A stretch of DNA of 64,000 bases from Zhongshania sp. (GTDB lineage: Bacteria > Pseudomonadota > Gammaproteobacteria > Pseudomonadales > Spongiibacteraceae), in NCBI RefSeq assembly GCF_029212375.1, contig NZ_JARGNU010000002.1, positions 348,260-412,259 on the forward strand, given 5' to 3'. The translations under genes were made by a program, and so were the position numbers. Below, piece after piece: positions 43,682 through 53,356 of the stretch. Under the pieces are notes generated by a model. It was not told the DNA's origin, ran no database searches, and worked only from the letters and a program-made list of their open reading frames with translations. How positions within the stretch are numbered: the first letter of the stretch is position 1; every line of letters begins with the position of its first letter.

Positions 43682-45514
43682 ATGGCGGATGAAATGAACA
43701 GTATTACCCAGCCTGAGCATAGCGATTTTGACCCAATTGAACTGACTGAATGGCGTGAAGCGTTTGTGGGGCTTGTGGCGCGCGGTGGCTCCGAGCGCGC
43801 GCGGCAGGTACTTGATGCCATTACGGCCATGGCTCGCGACCCTGCTATAGGCTGGCAACCAGCGCGGGGTACGCCTTATGTGAATACGGTAGTGGTTGAT
43901 CAGCAGCCGGTATTTCCAGGCGACCTTGCCGTTGAAGAAAAGCTTGTGTCGATTATGCGTTGGAATGCGCTGGCAATGGTGGCGCGGGCCAATAAGGCCT
44001 ACGGCGAATTGGGCGGCCATATTGCCAGCTACGCCAGTGCCGCTGATTTGTTTGAGGTTGGCTTTAACCACTTTTTTCACGCTCGCACAGATACCGTTGG
44101 TGGCGACCTTGTGTTCTACCAGCCGCATTCCGCGCCGGGTGTGTATGCCCGAGCATTTTTGGAAGGCCGCCTAGAAGAAGCCGATCTTGCCCATTACCGG
44201 CAAGAGGTTGGCGCCGGTCCAAGCGGCACTCGGGGTTTGTGCAGCTACCCTCATCCATGGCTAATGCCCGATTTTTGGCAATTTCCAACGGGGTCTATGG
44301 GGATCGGCCCGATCAGTTCAATCTACCAAGCGCGATTTATGCGCTACCTAATGCATCGCGGCTTGCTGGATACGACAGAGCGCAAAGTTTGGGGGGTATT
44401 TGGCGATGGCGAAATGGACGAACCCGAGAGTATGTCGGCGCTAACACTTGCCGCAAGGGAAGGTCTCGATAATTTGGTTTGGGTGGTTAATTGCAATTTG
44501 CAGCGCCTCGATGGGCCCGTTCGCGGTAATGGCCGTATTATTGACGAGCTCGAAGCCTTGTTCACCGGTGCTGGCTGGAACGTAATAAAATTAGTTTGGG
44601 GCTCGGATTGGGACGGCTTATTTGCCCGCGATAAAGACGGCGCCTTGGTCGATGCCTTTTCACACACTGTGGACGGTCAGTTTCAGACCTTTGCGGCAAA
44701 AGATGGACGTTATAATCGTGATCATTTCTTTGGTCAAAATGAAGCACTGGCAAAATTGGCGCAAGGCCTAAGCGACGAACAAATTGATCGCCTCAAGCGT
44801 GGCGGTCACGATTTAGTGAAAATATATGCCGCCTACGACGCGGCCGTGCGCCACAGTGGTAAGCCGACCGTTATTCTTGCCCAGACTAAAAAAGGCTTTG
44901 GCATGGGCGAGGCAGGCCAAGGCAAGATGACGACCCATCAACAGAAAAAACTAGATCGCGAGGCCTTAATCGATTTTCGCAATCGTTCTAACCTGCCGTT
45001 GTCCGACGACGATGCAGCGAACTTAAGTTTTTACAAGCCCGAGAAAAACAGCCCCGAAATGCGCTATTTGCACGAGCATCGTCAAATACTTGGCGGCTAT
45101 ATGCCGAGCCGTATTTCTGTTGCCGACCCTGTGGCGGTGCCCGCGCTATCAGTTTACGGCGGCTTTGCGCTGCAGGCAGATGGCAAAGAAATGTCTACCA
45201 CCATGGCCTTTGTGCGCATGATGACCAATTTGTTAAAAGACAAGCAGCTTGGCAAGCGCGTGGTGCCTATTGTGGCCGATGAAGCCCGCACCTTTGGTAT
45301 GGCGAATCTCTTTAAGCAGGTAGGCATTTATTCCAGTGCAGGGCAGTGCTATGAACCGGAGGATATCGGTTCTATTCTCAGTTATCGCGAAGCAAAGGAT
45401 GGCCAGATTCTTGAAGAAGGTATTAGCGAAGCTGGGGCAATCAGCTCGTGGGTGGCTGCGGCCACCAGCTATTCGGTGCATGGTATCCGAATGCTACCGT
45501 TTTATATTTACTAA
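43682..45514 (+). pseudogene. aceE: aceE 5' part: pyruvate dehydrogenase E1, interrupted by IS982
   Basis: 610 residues of homodimeric-type pyruvate dehydrogenase E1. ThDP motif 'GDGEMDEPESMSALTL' to 'VVNCN' (about 239-275), 'GFGMGEAGQGKMTTHQQ' active-site loop, and 'ILEEGISEAGAIS' with the cofactor-activating Glu. The frame stops at TAA (45512-45514) made by the insertion junction, after 'MLPFYIY'. The remaining ~285 residues (end of the pyrimidine domain and the C-terminal transketolase domain) continue at 46498 after the element. Joining the two across one copy of the duplication gives 'FYIYYSMFGFQ', as in intact AceE (about 895 residues in total). The product as it stands is expected to be inactive. 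Confidence 0.95.
45506..45513. repeat. Target-site duplication, left copy (ATTTACTA)
   Basis: ATTTACTA here is repeated exactly at 46486-46493 on the other side of the IS. An extra T at both junctions (45505 and 46485) means the duplication could be read as 9 bp if the element ends one base earlier. IS982-family elements make short direct repeats of variable length. Confidence 0.9.
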
Positions 45515-46485
45515 CCCGTGGTGCATTTAGGAAGGAGGTAAGTTACTCACCCTCATAAAGAGGTTATCATTAGTTTACGAGAAAAATGGTAACGAGATGA
45601 GTAACTTACACAGCGTTTATAGCAAAATTCTGTCTCTTTTGCACGAAATTGAGCCAGCCGATAATTTTTTGAATCAAATCAGAACACCTAAGCTAAGCGA
45701 TAAGGAGCTACTCGCGCTCAGTCTTGCAGCTGAAACACTGGGCATTGATTCAGAACACTTTTTGTTCAAACAGCTGCCTGCGTGCATCAATGGGAAAATT
45801 GAGCGCTCCGTTTATAACAGAAGAGCGCGAAGGTTGAGTTTTAAATTAGAAGAAATCAGAAGCGCTATTGTCACGCGATTAGATGTTGATAACGATATAA
45901 ATATTGTCGATAGCATGCCATTGGAAGTGTGTAAAATGAGTCGATCTAATCGCAGTAAAATTTGCCAAGAATTTGAATCTAGCTCGCCAGATTTTGGTTT
46001 TTGTGCAGCACAAAATATGCGCTACTTTGGCTATAAGTTACACGCGGTTTGCTCACCGAGTGGCGTGTTAAAAATGTACGATATATCAAAGGCTTCGGTT
46101 CATGACATCCATTACCTAAACGATATTGAAGGCCAGTTAAACAATTGTGTTTTGATTGGCGATAAAGGGTATTTGAGCAGAGTTTGGCAAGCAGATTTAT
46201 TTTCATCAAGTTGTATCAATTTGCAAACACCGATGCGAAAGAACCAGAAAGAGTTTAGAGACTTTCCGGCTAAATATCGTAAAGCCAGAAAGCGGATCGA
46301 AACATTGTTTTCACAACTTTGTGACCAGTTCATGATACGGCGGAATTATGCAAAATCGTTCAAGGGTATTTCGCGCAGAATTGTGACAAAGATAGCGTCC
46401 CTCACATTAATTCAATGGTTCAACCAACGTGAAGGGAATAAATTAAACAACCTGAAAGTGGTCATTTCCTAAATGCACCACGGGT
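45514..46485 (+). mobile_element. Complete IS982-family insertion sequence
   Basis: 972 bp, bounded by perfect inverted repeats ACCCGTGGTGCATTTAGGAA (45514-45533) and its complement (46466-46485), and by the 8-bp duplication ATTTACTA. Ends beginning ACCC, length near 1 kb and a single transposase ORF are typical of IS982. Both ends and the transposase look intact, so the element may still be mobile. It lies inside aceE in the same orientation as the gene. Confidence 0.95.
45597..46472 (+). CDS. IS982-family transposase
   Basis: 291 residues. DDE-type catalytic residues are in 'NIVDSMPLEVCKMSR' (first Asp), 'LIGDKGYLS' (second Asp) and 'RKRIETLFSQLCDQFMIRR' (Glu). 'YGYKLHAVC'-like sequence reads YFGYKLHAVCSPSGVL here, and 'ASVHDIHYLND' is the usual family block. 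Codon use is more AT-rich than aceE on either side, a sign of outside origin. The reading frame is complete and overlaps the right inverted repeat. Confidence 0.95.
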   Translation: MSNLHSVYSKILSLLHEIEPADNFLNQIRTPKLSDKELLALSLAAETLGIDSEHFLFKQLPACINGKIERSVYNRRARRLSFKLEEIRSAIVTRLDVDNDINIVDSMPLEVCKMSRSNRSKICQEFESSSPDFGFCAAQNMRYFGYKLHAVCSPSGVLKMYDISKASVHDIHYLNDIEGQLNNCVLIGDKGYLSRVWQADLFSSSCINLQTPMRKNQKEFRDFPAKYRKARKRIETLFSQLCDQFMIRRNYAKSFKGISRRIVTKIASLTLIQWFNQREGNKLNNLKVVIS

Positions 46486-46493
46486 ATTTACTA
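46486..46493. repeat. Target-site duplication, right copy (ATTTACTA)
   Basis: Second exact copy of ATTTACTA flanking the IS982 element. Only one of the two copies belongs to the original aceE codons ATT-TAC-TAC (I-Y-Y). Confidence 0.9.
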
Positions 46494-46497
46494 CTCA

Positions 46498-47361
46498 ATG
46501 TTTGGGTTTCAGCGTATTGGCGATCTCATTTGGGCGGCAGCCGATCAGCGCGCCCGTGGCTTTTTAATGGGCGCCACTGCGGGCAAAACAACCTTGGGCG
46601 GCGAAGGCTTGCAGCACCAAGATGGCCACAGCCACTTAATTGCGTCAACAGTGCCAAATTGCCGCGCTTACGATCCCGCTTTTGCGGGTGAACTCGCTGT
46701 TATTTTGGATCACGGCACTCGCCGTATGATGGAAGAAGACGAAGATGTTTTTTATTACATCACCGTGATGAATGAAAATTACGCACAGCCGAGTTTGCCT
46801 GCTGGAGTTGAGGATGCCGTACTTAAGGGTATGTACCGCTATGCGCTGCAAGATGTTGACGACGCGCAAGGTAAAGTTCGTCTGTTAGGGGCCGGAACCA
46901 TCTTATTGGAAGTGATCGCCGCCGGGCAGTTGCTTGCCGACGATTGGCAAATTGAAAGTGAGGTTTGGAGCGTAACCAGTTTTACTGAGTTAGCACGTGA
47001 GGCGCAGGGCATTGAGCGCAGCAACCGTCTTCATCCCCAAGACACTCAGCGCCGAAGCTATGTAACTGAGTGTTTGCGCGGTGAAGCGCCGGTGATTGTA
47101 GCCACCGATTATGTGCGTGCTCTGCCACAGATGATTGCTTCTTACATTGAGCCTAGCTACACGGTATTGGGAACTGATGGTTTTGGTCGCAGTGATACCC
47201 GCGCCGCGCTGCGTGGTTTCTTCGAAGTTGATCGCTACCATATAGTGTTGTCGGCATTGCACACTTTGGTACAGCGCGGTGATATTGCGGCAGATGTTTG
47301 TGCGCAGGCCATTGCTCGCTATGGCATTGATGTTGATGCCTCGCCGTCGTGGGAGGTGTGA
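46498..47361 (+). pseudogene. aceE: aceE 3' part: C-terminal fragment of pyruvate dehydrogenase E1
   Basis: 287 residues starting at the Met of 'YSMFGFQRIGDL', the continuation of the AceE sequence cut at 45513. It contains 'TTLGGEGLQHQDGHS' with the conserved His region, and the transketolase C-terminal domain ('LPQMIASYIEPSYTVLGTDGFGRSDTRAALR', in parts). No Shine-Dalgarno is visible before the ATG, which is 12 bp from the IS end, so translation from here is uncertain. The two ORFs might complement each other as split halves if both are made, but this is unlikely. Confidence 0.93.
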
Positions 47362-47362
47362 T

Positions 47363-48697
47363 ATGAGTAATGTGCTGGAAGTGAAAGTGCCGGATATTGG
47401 TGGCACTGCGAATGTGGAAGTTATTGAAGTGCTGGTGAAGGTTGGCGATACAGTTGCGGTCGATCAAGGCCTCATTACACTGGAAACAGATAAAGCAACC
47501 ATGGAAATTCCCTCGCCGCAGGCGGGGGTGATTAAAGAGCTAAAGGTTTGCGAGGGTGACACCGTTAGCGAAGGGAGTTTAATTGTGGTGTTGGACGCCG
47601 CGTCGACCGAGCTCACAGTTTCTGCGCAGGAGAACGTCGAGGCTCGCGTAGCGAAAATAGAGAACGCTGACGCGGCGCCTATTTCTGCGGTTACAGCGCT
47701 AAGGGCGACCGCAAGCGCTGTGGCACCCACGCCCACACCCGCAAAACTAGCAACTTCGCCATCGCAACTTGCCGAAACAAATTTGCTCTACGCATCGCCA
47801 TCGGTTCGCGCACTGGCAAGGGAACTTGGTGTCGATTTAAGCCAAGTGCAGGGCAGTGCAAGTAAGGGCCGAATTACCCTCGCCGATGTGCAAAGCTTTG
47901 TGAAATCACAGCTCAGCGCCATCGCTTCGGGTGGGCCGGTGGTTGGCAGCGGCGCGCTTGCCAATATCTTGCCGTGGCCGCAGGTGGACTTTGCCAAGTT
48001 TGGCCCAGTCGAGCGTCGGCCGCTGTCGCGCATTCGCAAGATCAGCGGCGCAAATTTGCATCGTAACTGGGTGAGTATTCCGCATGTTACCAATCACGAA
48101 GATGCAGATATCACTGAGCTTGAAGCTTTTCGCGTGCAGCTTAATAAAGAGCAGGAAAAAGCCAAAACCGGCACCAAGGTGACTCTGCTTGCACTGCTTA
48201 TTAAGACTTGTGTGGCGGCGCTTAAACAGTTCCCAGATTTTAATGCTAGCCTCGACGGCGACGACCTCATTTTAAAGAGTTATTACCATATTGGCTTTGC
48301 TGCCGACACCCCCAACGGTTTGGTGGTGCCGGTAATCCGCGACGCTGACAAAAAGGGCATTTTGGAGATTGCCGCCGAAATGAGCGCCTTGTCGGCAAAG
48401 GCCCGCGACGGCAAGTTGAGCGCGGCGGAAATGAGTGGCGGTTGTTTCTCTATCTCTTCGCTGGGTGGCATTGGCGGCACCTATTTTACCCCCATAATTA
48501 ATGCCCCCGAAGTGGCCATTTTAGGCGTGTCTAAATCCCGTTATCAAATGATTTGGAACGGTCGCGAGGCCGAACCGCGGTTGATATTACCGCTCAGTCT
48601 TAGCTGGGATCACCGCGCGGTTGATGGCGCCATGGCGGGGCGCTTTAACGCGTATCTCGCTGCGGTATTAGCTGATTTTCGCCGAGTTTTGTTATAG
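47363..48697 (+). CDS. aceF: Dihydrolipoamide acetyltransferase (PDH E2)
   Basis: About 444 residues from ATG 47363, directly after the aceE stop (GGGAGG upstream); a longer frame from 47279 overlaps aceE. One lipoyl domain (Lys in 'ETDKATMEIPSP', about 35-47), a linker, a peripheral-subunit-binding domain ('ASPSVRALARELGVDLS', 'GRITLADV'), and the catalytic acetyltransferase domain ending 'SWDHRAVDGAMAGRF' with the His-x3-Asp-Gly motif. It transfers acetyl to CoA in the pyruvate dehydrogenase complex. Expression may be affected by the upstream IS. Confidence 0.96.
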   Translation: MSNVLEVKVPDIGGTANVEVIEVLVKVGDTVAVDQGLITLETDKATMEIPSPQAGVIKELKVCEGDTVSEGSLIVVLDAASTELTVSAQENVEARVAKIENADAAPISAVTALRATASAVAPTPTPAKLATSPSQLAETNLLYASPSVRALARELGVDLSQVQGSASKGRITLADVQSFVKSQLSAIASGGPVVGSGALANILPWPQVDFAKFGPVERRPLSRIRKISGANLHRNWVSIPHVTNHEDADITELEAFRVQLNKEQEKAKTGTKVTLLALLIKTCVAALKQFPDFNASLDGDDLILKSYYHIGFAADTPNGLVVPVIRDADKKGILEIAAEMSALSAKARDGKLSAAEMSGGCFSISSLGGIGGTYFTPIINAPEVAILGVSKSRYQMIWNGREAEPRLILPLSLSWDHRAVDGAMAGRFNAYLAAVLADFRRVLL

Positions 48698-48708
48698 GGA
48701 ATTGCACA

Positions 48709-50472
48709 ATGATAGAAATTAGAGTCCCCGATATTGGTGGCGCCAACGGCGTTGAGGTCATTGAGATATTGGTGAGTATGGGCGATCACGTTGAGGCTGA
48801 GCAGGGCTTAATTACCCTAGAAACCGACAAGGCGACTATGGAAATTCCCTCACCTAGGGCTGGGGTAGTTGGCGAACTCACCGTAAAGATAGGTGATAAA
48901 GTCAGCGCAGGCGCCTTGATTGCGGTACTAAAAAATTCAGTGCAAGCTGAGGCCGCCCAAACAATCGCCACTAAGACATCTGCGCCTGATCTAGTACCGC
49001 AAACAGGATCTGGCGCTTCGATTCGCTCTAGTCAAGCTGATGAAATTTGGTGTGATGTTCTAGTATTAGGTGCTGGCCCTGGTGGTTACTCCGCAGCGTT
49101 TCGCGCTGCCGACCTTGGCGCTAAGGTGGTTATGGTTGAGCGCTACGCAAGCTTGGGTGGGGTATGCCTAAACGTTGGTTGCATTCCCTCAAAGGCGTTG
49201 TTGCATGTTGCCGCGGTGATGGACGAGACCAAACATTTTGCAGGCGTTGGCGTGAACTTCGCTGCACCAGCGGTGGACCTAACCAAATTGCGCAGCCACA
49301 AAGAAGCGGTTGTGGGTAAGCTAACCGGCGGCCTAGCTGCTATGGCTAATATGCGTGGTGTTAGCGTGCTCAATGGAAACGCATATTTCATTGATAGTCA
49401 GCGGCTGCAAGTGAACGATGGTGAGAAAGGGCGGGTGGTGCATTTTAAGCGCGCAATTATCGCTGCTGGTTCTCAAGCGCAGCGGCTGCCGTTTTTACCT
49501 GATGATCCGCGTATTATCGATTCGACAGGGGCGCTTGAATTGCCCTTGGTGCCCAAGCGCATGCTTATAATTGGTGGCGGTATTATTGGCCTTGAAATGG
49601 CCACGGTTTACGCTGCTCTTGGCGCGCGTATTGATGTTGTCGAAATGATTGATAGCCTGATACCTAGCGCAGATCGTGACTTAGTGAACGTGTGGCAAAA
49701 ATACAATAGCGCCCGCTTCGATAAGCTTATGCTCGGCACTCGCACCGTTAGTGCAGAGGCTACGAGTCAAGGTATTCGCGTAGCGTTTGCCGGCGCCAAT
49801 GCCCCAAGTGAACCGCAAATGTACGACTTGGTGCTTGAGGCCGTGGGGCGTGAGCCCAATGGTAAACGCATCGGTGCCGAGCACGCTGGCGTCGCCGTTG
49901 ACGAGCGCGGCTTTATTTCGGTGGATCGGCAAATGCGAACCAATGTGCCGCATATATTTGCGGTCGGCGATATCGTTGGTCAGCCCATGTTGGCGCACAA
50001 AGCCGTACACGAAGCCCACGTCGCTGCTGAAGTGGCAGTGGGTGAGCTGATTGCCGATGCGCGGTTGACGCGCGCGGCATTTGAGCCCCGTGTAATTCCC
50101 AGCGTTGCGTACACCAACCCAGAAATTGCGTGGGTGGGCCTAAGCGAAGCCCAGGCGAAAGCAGAGAATCGCCAGTATAAGAAAGGTCTCTTCCCCTGGC
50201 GAGCGTCGGGACGCGCCATTGCTAATGGCCGTGACGAGGGTTTTACCAAGCTGCTGTTCGATGCTGAAACCGGTCAAATTGTGGGTGGTGGCATTGTTGG
50301 CACTGGTGCGGGTGACCTTATTAGCGAAGTGGCTTTGGCGATAGAAATGGGTGCGGACCAAGTGGATATTGCTAAAACCATTCACCCGCATCCAACCTTG
50401 GGTGAAAGTGTTGGTCTAGCGGCGGAAGCGGCACACGGAATCTGTACCGACCTTCCTCCTGTAAGGCATTAA
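48709..50472 (+). CDS. lpd: Dihydrolipoamide dehydrogenase (PDH E3) with N-terminal lipoyl domain
   Basis: 587 residues, about 115 longer than a plain E3. Residues about 1-78 are a lipoyl domain (Lys in 'ETDKATMEIPSP', nearly identical to the aceF one); after a linker the FAD domain begins ('LVLGAGPGGYSAAFRAADLG') with the redox pair in 'GGVCLNVGCIPSK'. NAD domain 'IIGGGIIGLEMATVYAALG' and the dimer domain with 'HPHPTLGESV' (active-site His-Glu) follow. This lipoyl-E3 arrangement is known from Neisseria and some other proteobacteria. It sits 11 bp after aceF. Confidence 0.96.
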   Translation: MIEIRVPDIGGANGVEVIEILVSMGDHVEAEQGLITLETDKATMEIPSPRAGVVGELTVKIGDKVSAGALIAVLKNSVQAEAAQTIATKTSAPDLVPQTGSGASIRSSQADEIWCDVLVLGAGPGGYSAAFRAADLGAKVVMVERYASLGGVCLNVGCIPSKALLHVAAVMDETKHFAGVGVNFAAPAVDLTKLRSHKEAVVGKLTGGLAAMANMRGVSVLNGNAYFIDSQRLQVNDGEKGRVVHFKRAIIAAGSQAQRLPFLPDDPRIIDSTGALELPLVPKRMLIIGGGIIGLEMATVYAALGARIDVVEMIDSLIPSADRDLVNVWQKYNSARFDKLMLGTRTVSAEATSQGIRVAFAGANAPSEPQMYDLVLEAVGREPNGKRIGAEHAGVAVDERGFISVDRQMRTNVPHIFAVGDIVGQPMLAHKAVHEAHVAAEVAVGELIADARLTRAAFEPRVIPSVAYTNPEIAWVGLSEAQAKAENRQYKKGLFPWRASGRAIANGRDEGFTKLLFDAETGQIVGGGIVGTGAGDLISEVALAIEMGADQVDIAKTIHPHPTLGESVGLAAEAAHGICTDLPPVRH

Positions 50473-50600
50473 GGCCAAACGCTTTTCGGTTAATACTATT
50501 TCTATCCTGTCATTTACAGCGCAATGAATGCGTAACCGAGATTTGTCAGGGCTGTCTGTGGTCACTAATATGCCCATGCGTAAAGGACTCAGCCCTGCAA

Positions 50601-52559
50601 TCACTGGCTCAACTCTGGAATATCGACGTACTGTTGCAAGGCGTCGGGATTTGCGAGTGATTCTGTATTTTTTACAGCGCGGCCATGAATGGTATCGCGC
50701 ACCGCAATTTCCACGTTTTTGCCACTGATAGTGCGCGGGATGTCGGTAACCTGGATGACTTTGGCGGGAACATGCCGCGGCGTGGTATTGCGGCGTATTT
50801 CAATTTTTATTTTCTGATTAAGATTGTCGTCAAGTTTTAGGCCGTCTCGCAGCACTACAAACAAGATCACTCTCACGTCGCCTTGCCATTCTTGCCCCAC
50901 GCAAACGCTATCGAGAATTTCGTCGAAGGGTTCAATTTGGCGATATATTTCAGCGGTGCCTATACGCACGCCGCCGGGGTTTAGCACCGCATCACTGCGG
51001 CCATAAATAACAAAGCCATCCTCAGCTGTTTGCTCACCAAAATCGCCCTGCGCCCAGACATTAGCAAATCGGTCAAAATAAGATTTACGATAGCGCTGTT
51101 TGTTGTCGTCATCCCAAAAGTAAATTGGTCGCGACGGAAACGCGTACTTACAGACCAGTTCACCCTTCTGCTCAACGATAGGATTAGCTTGGTCATCCCA
51201 TATTTCTACCGCCATTCCCAAACCTTTGCACTGCAACTGGCCCGCATAAACCGGCAGCGTGTAAGTGGCTTCAATGAAAGCAGATATTATGTCGGTGCCG
51301 CCACAAATGGAGCCCAAGCACAGTTCTGATTTGAGGTCGCGATACACGTATTCATAGCTCTCGCGTGCGAGTGGCGAGCCGGTAGACAGTATCATTCGCA
51401 AACTTTCTAATGAATGCGAATTGCGGGGTTTTAAATTGGCTTTTTCAATGGCGCTGAGATATTTAGCGCTAACGCCAAATACACTAATGCTTTCTTCATC
51501 AATAAGATTGATCAGTCGATCGGCTTCAGGAAAAAATGGCGAGCCGTCATACAGCACAACTTTACAGCCCGTAAGCAGCGCGCTGGCCAATATATTCCAC
51601 ATCGTCCAGCCGGTTGTGGTGAAGTAGAAAAAGCTGTCCTTGCGGTCAACATCATAATGCAGGACGTATTCCTTAAGGTGTTGTATTAAGGTGCCACCAG
51701 CACCGTGTACGATGCATTTTGGCTTGCCAGTTGTGCCCGACGAATAGAGTATGTAGAGCGGGTGGTCAAAAGGCAGCTGGGCGAACACGAGCGGCGATTT
51801 TGATAATTGACTAAAGCTGCTAACGCTGTAGCTTGCGTAGGCGCGCGTCTCATCTGGAAAGTCGACATCGCGGGTATAGATAACCGTTGTGACCGACGGC
51901 AAAGCATCGGCTACTGATTTGATCTTGTCGAGACAAGCGTGGACTTTGCCATTATATTGATACTCGTTGCAGCCAATGAGAACCTTTGGCTGGGTTTGGC
52001 TAAAGCGGTCGAGAATGCCGTCTTTACCAAAATCAGGAGAACAGCAGGTCCAAACTGCGCCAAGGCTACTGCTGGCGAGCATGGCCACAACAGCCTCTTG
52101 CGTATTGGCTAAAATGCCGCCAACGCGGTCGCCGCTGCGAACGCCAACGTGGCGCAAGCCGGCCGCGAAGGCTTTAACCTGTTCATAAAGTTCAGCGTAG
52201 GTAATAGTTTGGCGCTGCCCGTCCTCAGTAATTGCGACAAGGGCCAAGCGATTATCATTATAGCGAAGCACATTTTCTGCAAAATTAAGTTTTGCGCCGT
52301 CAAACCACGTAGCCTCCCAAATAGCCCTAGTTTCATCCAACGCATATTCAGGTTGTGAGCTTGCTATAACCCCGCAGTAACGCCACACGGCCAGCCAAAA
52401 CTCACTAATGTTTTCAATGGTCCATTGATGTAGCGCATTATAATCTGGGAAGTTTAATCCGGTTTGAGCGGCCAGTGCAGTTTGAAATTTAGCTAAGTGA
52501 CTGCTTTTTATTTGGCTGGGGGACGGACGCCATAATAAGAGGCTCTTTTCGGTGCTCAT
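50601..52559 (-). CDS. Acetoacetyl-CoA synthetase
   Basis: 652 residues, the family length. ANL motifs: 'ILYSSGTTGKPKCIVHG' P-loop, 'TGWTMWNILASAL' specific to the acetyl/acetoacetyl-CoA synthetase group, 'YGRSDAVLNPGGVRIGTAEIYR' (two parts) and Lys in 'PRTISGKNVE'. It converts acetoacetate, ATP and CoA into acetoacetyl-CoA for use of ketone bodies or of branched and terpenoid breakdown products. It is convergent with lpd, with a 128-bp gap holding an inverted repeat of CAGGGCTG (50547) with CAGCCCTG (50590). Confidence 0.93.
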   Translation of the reverse strand: MSTEKSLLLWRPSPSQIKSSHLAKFQTALAAQTGLNFPDYNALHQWTIENISEFWLAVWRYCGVIASSQPEYALDETRAIWEATWFDGAKLNFAENVLRYNDNRLALVAITEDGQRQTITYAELYEQVKAFAAGLRHVGVRSGDRVGGILANTQEAVVAMLASSSLGAVWTCCSPDFGKDGILDRFSQTQPKVLIGCNEYQYNGKVHACLDKIKSVADALPSVTTVIYTRDVDFPDETRAYASYSVSSFSQLSKSPLVFAQLPFDHPLYILYSSGTTGKPKCIVHGAGGTLIQHLKEYVLHYDVDRKDSFFYFTTTGWTMWNILASALLTGCKVVLYDGSPFFPEADRLINLIDEESISVFGVSAKYLSAIEKANLKPRNSHSLESLRMILSTGSPLARESYEYVYRDLKSELCLGSICGGTDIISAFIEATYTLPVYAGQLQCKGLGMAVEIWDDQANPIVEQKGELVCKYAFPSRPIYFWDDDNKQRYRKSYFDRFANVWAQGDFGEQTAEDGFVIYGRSDAVLNPGGVRIGTAEIYRQIEPFDEILDSVCVGQEWQGDVRVILFVVLRDGLKLDDNLNQKIKIEIRRNTTPRHVPAKVIQVTDIPRTISGKNVEIAVRDTIHGRAVKNTESLANPDALQQYVDIPELSQ

Positions 52560-52609
52560 GTATTTGCCCTGCGGTAATAGTATAAATAGCTGATTGCAGA
52601 TCGAATTTT

Positions 52610-53023
52610 TTAGCGTTTAAAAATAACGGCAACTTCACGCTGAATGATTTTCCAATCCTGATCTTCTTGTTGGAAAACGTCGCTTACATCGCAGACAAAG
52701 TTTTCGTCGGGAAGGGCATGACCTAACTGACCTCGATAAACGTTGTATATGTAATCCAACCTAAAGCAATTGGCATCTGTAGACGTAATCCGAAGATTGC
52801 TAATTAAATGCCTAGTCAATAATTTTTCATTGTCTTGGCGTTGCTGAAAAAAAGATCGAATAGCGCTTAAACCTTCAATTACCCCCTGATTTGGGGCGTG
52901 GCCAGAGAATTGTAATGTGCTTTTTTCTGCAAAATAGTCCGCCGCTCGGCTCGCGTTGCCACTGTCGATGTGGCGGGCGATTTCTGTGATTTTTGACTGC
53001 AAATCAGCTACCGGCATATTCAT
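52610..53023 (-). CDS. NTF2/SnoaL-fold small protein
   Basis: 137 residues. Helical start 'ITEIARHIDSGNASRAADYFAEKSTLQFSG' (in parts) and 'LDYIYNVYRGQLGHALPDE' fit the NTF2-like superfamily; the end 'DWKIIQREVAVIFKR' is the last strand. It is 50 bp upstream of acetoacetyl-CoA synthetase on the same strand. Enzymatic role (isomerase or dehydratase) or none; not determinable. Confidence 0.8.
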   Translation of the reverse strand: MNMPVADLQSKITEIARHIDSGNASRAADYFAEKSTLQFSGHAPNQGVIEGLSAIRSFFQQRQDNEKLLTRHLISNLRITSTDANCFRLDYIYNVYRGQLGHALPDENFVCDVSDVFQQEDQDWKIIQREVAVIFKR

Positions 53024-53356
53024 TTTATTAGCCCTGTTATTTTATAAAAATTGCCATGGGGTCGCTTTTAATTCCCAGCGCCGATGGCGAGAATTACATA
53101 AACTTACCATGTGGTCAATAATGTTGTGATCTTATTCTGCATAACTGTGTTCATTGCGTGAAATTTCAGGTGTCTTAGGTACTGCTTTGCGCATACTTTG
53201 GGTATTACATGGCGTGGAGTTGGCCATAGACTTTGCCAGTAGTTTGATCGTGGCCGCTAGGCCGCGCACTTGAGACCTGCGCTCGGAGACGCTACTATGT
53301 CGACAAGGTATATACTGCGTCTCTTAGTCCGTAGCATTCAATAATCTGGTATTCCA
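53024..53356. promoter_or_regulatory. Divergent spacer between NTF2-like and TetR genes
   Basis: 333 bp without a supported gene. As the intergenic region of two divergent genes it must contain both promoters and probably the TetR operator, but I see no strong inverted repeat beyond a short GGCC-GCTA-GGCC near 53250. Confidence 0.35.

Noticed and set aside
46498-47361. Second ORF as an independent gene of the transketolase family
   Set aside because: Its sequence continues AceE exactly from the break point and it has no own start signals; it is the 3' part of the split gene.
50547-50597. CAGGGCTG/CAGCCCTG inverted repeat as terminator of lpd
   Set aside because: The arms are 35 bp apart with no T-run; the loop is too long for a standard terminator.
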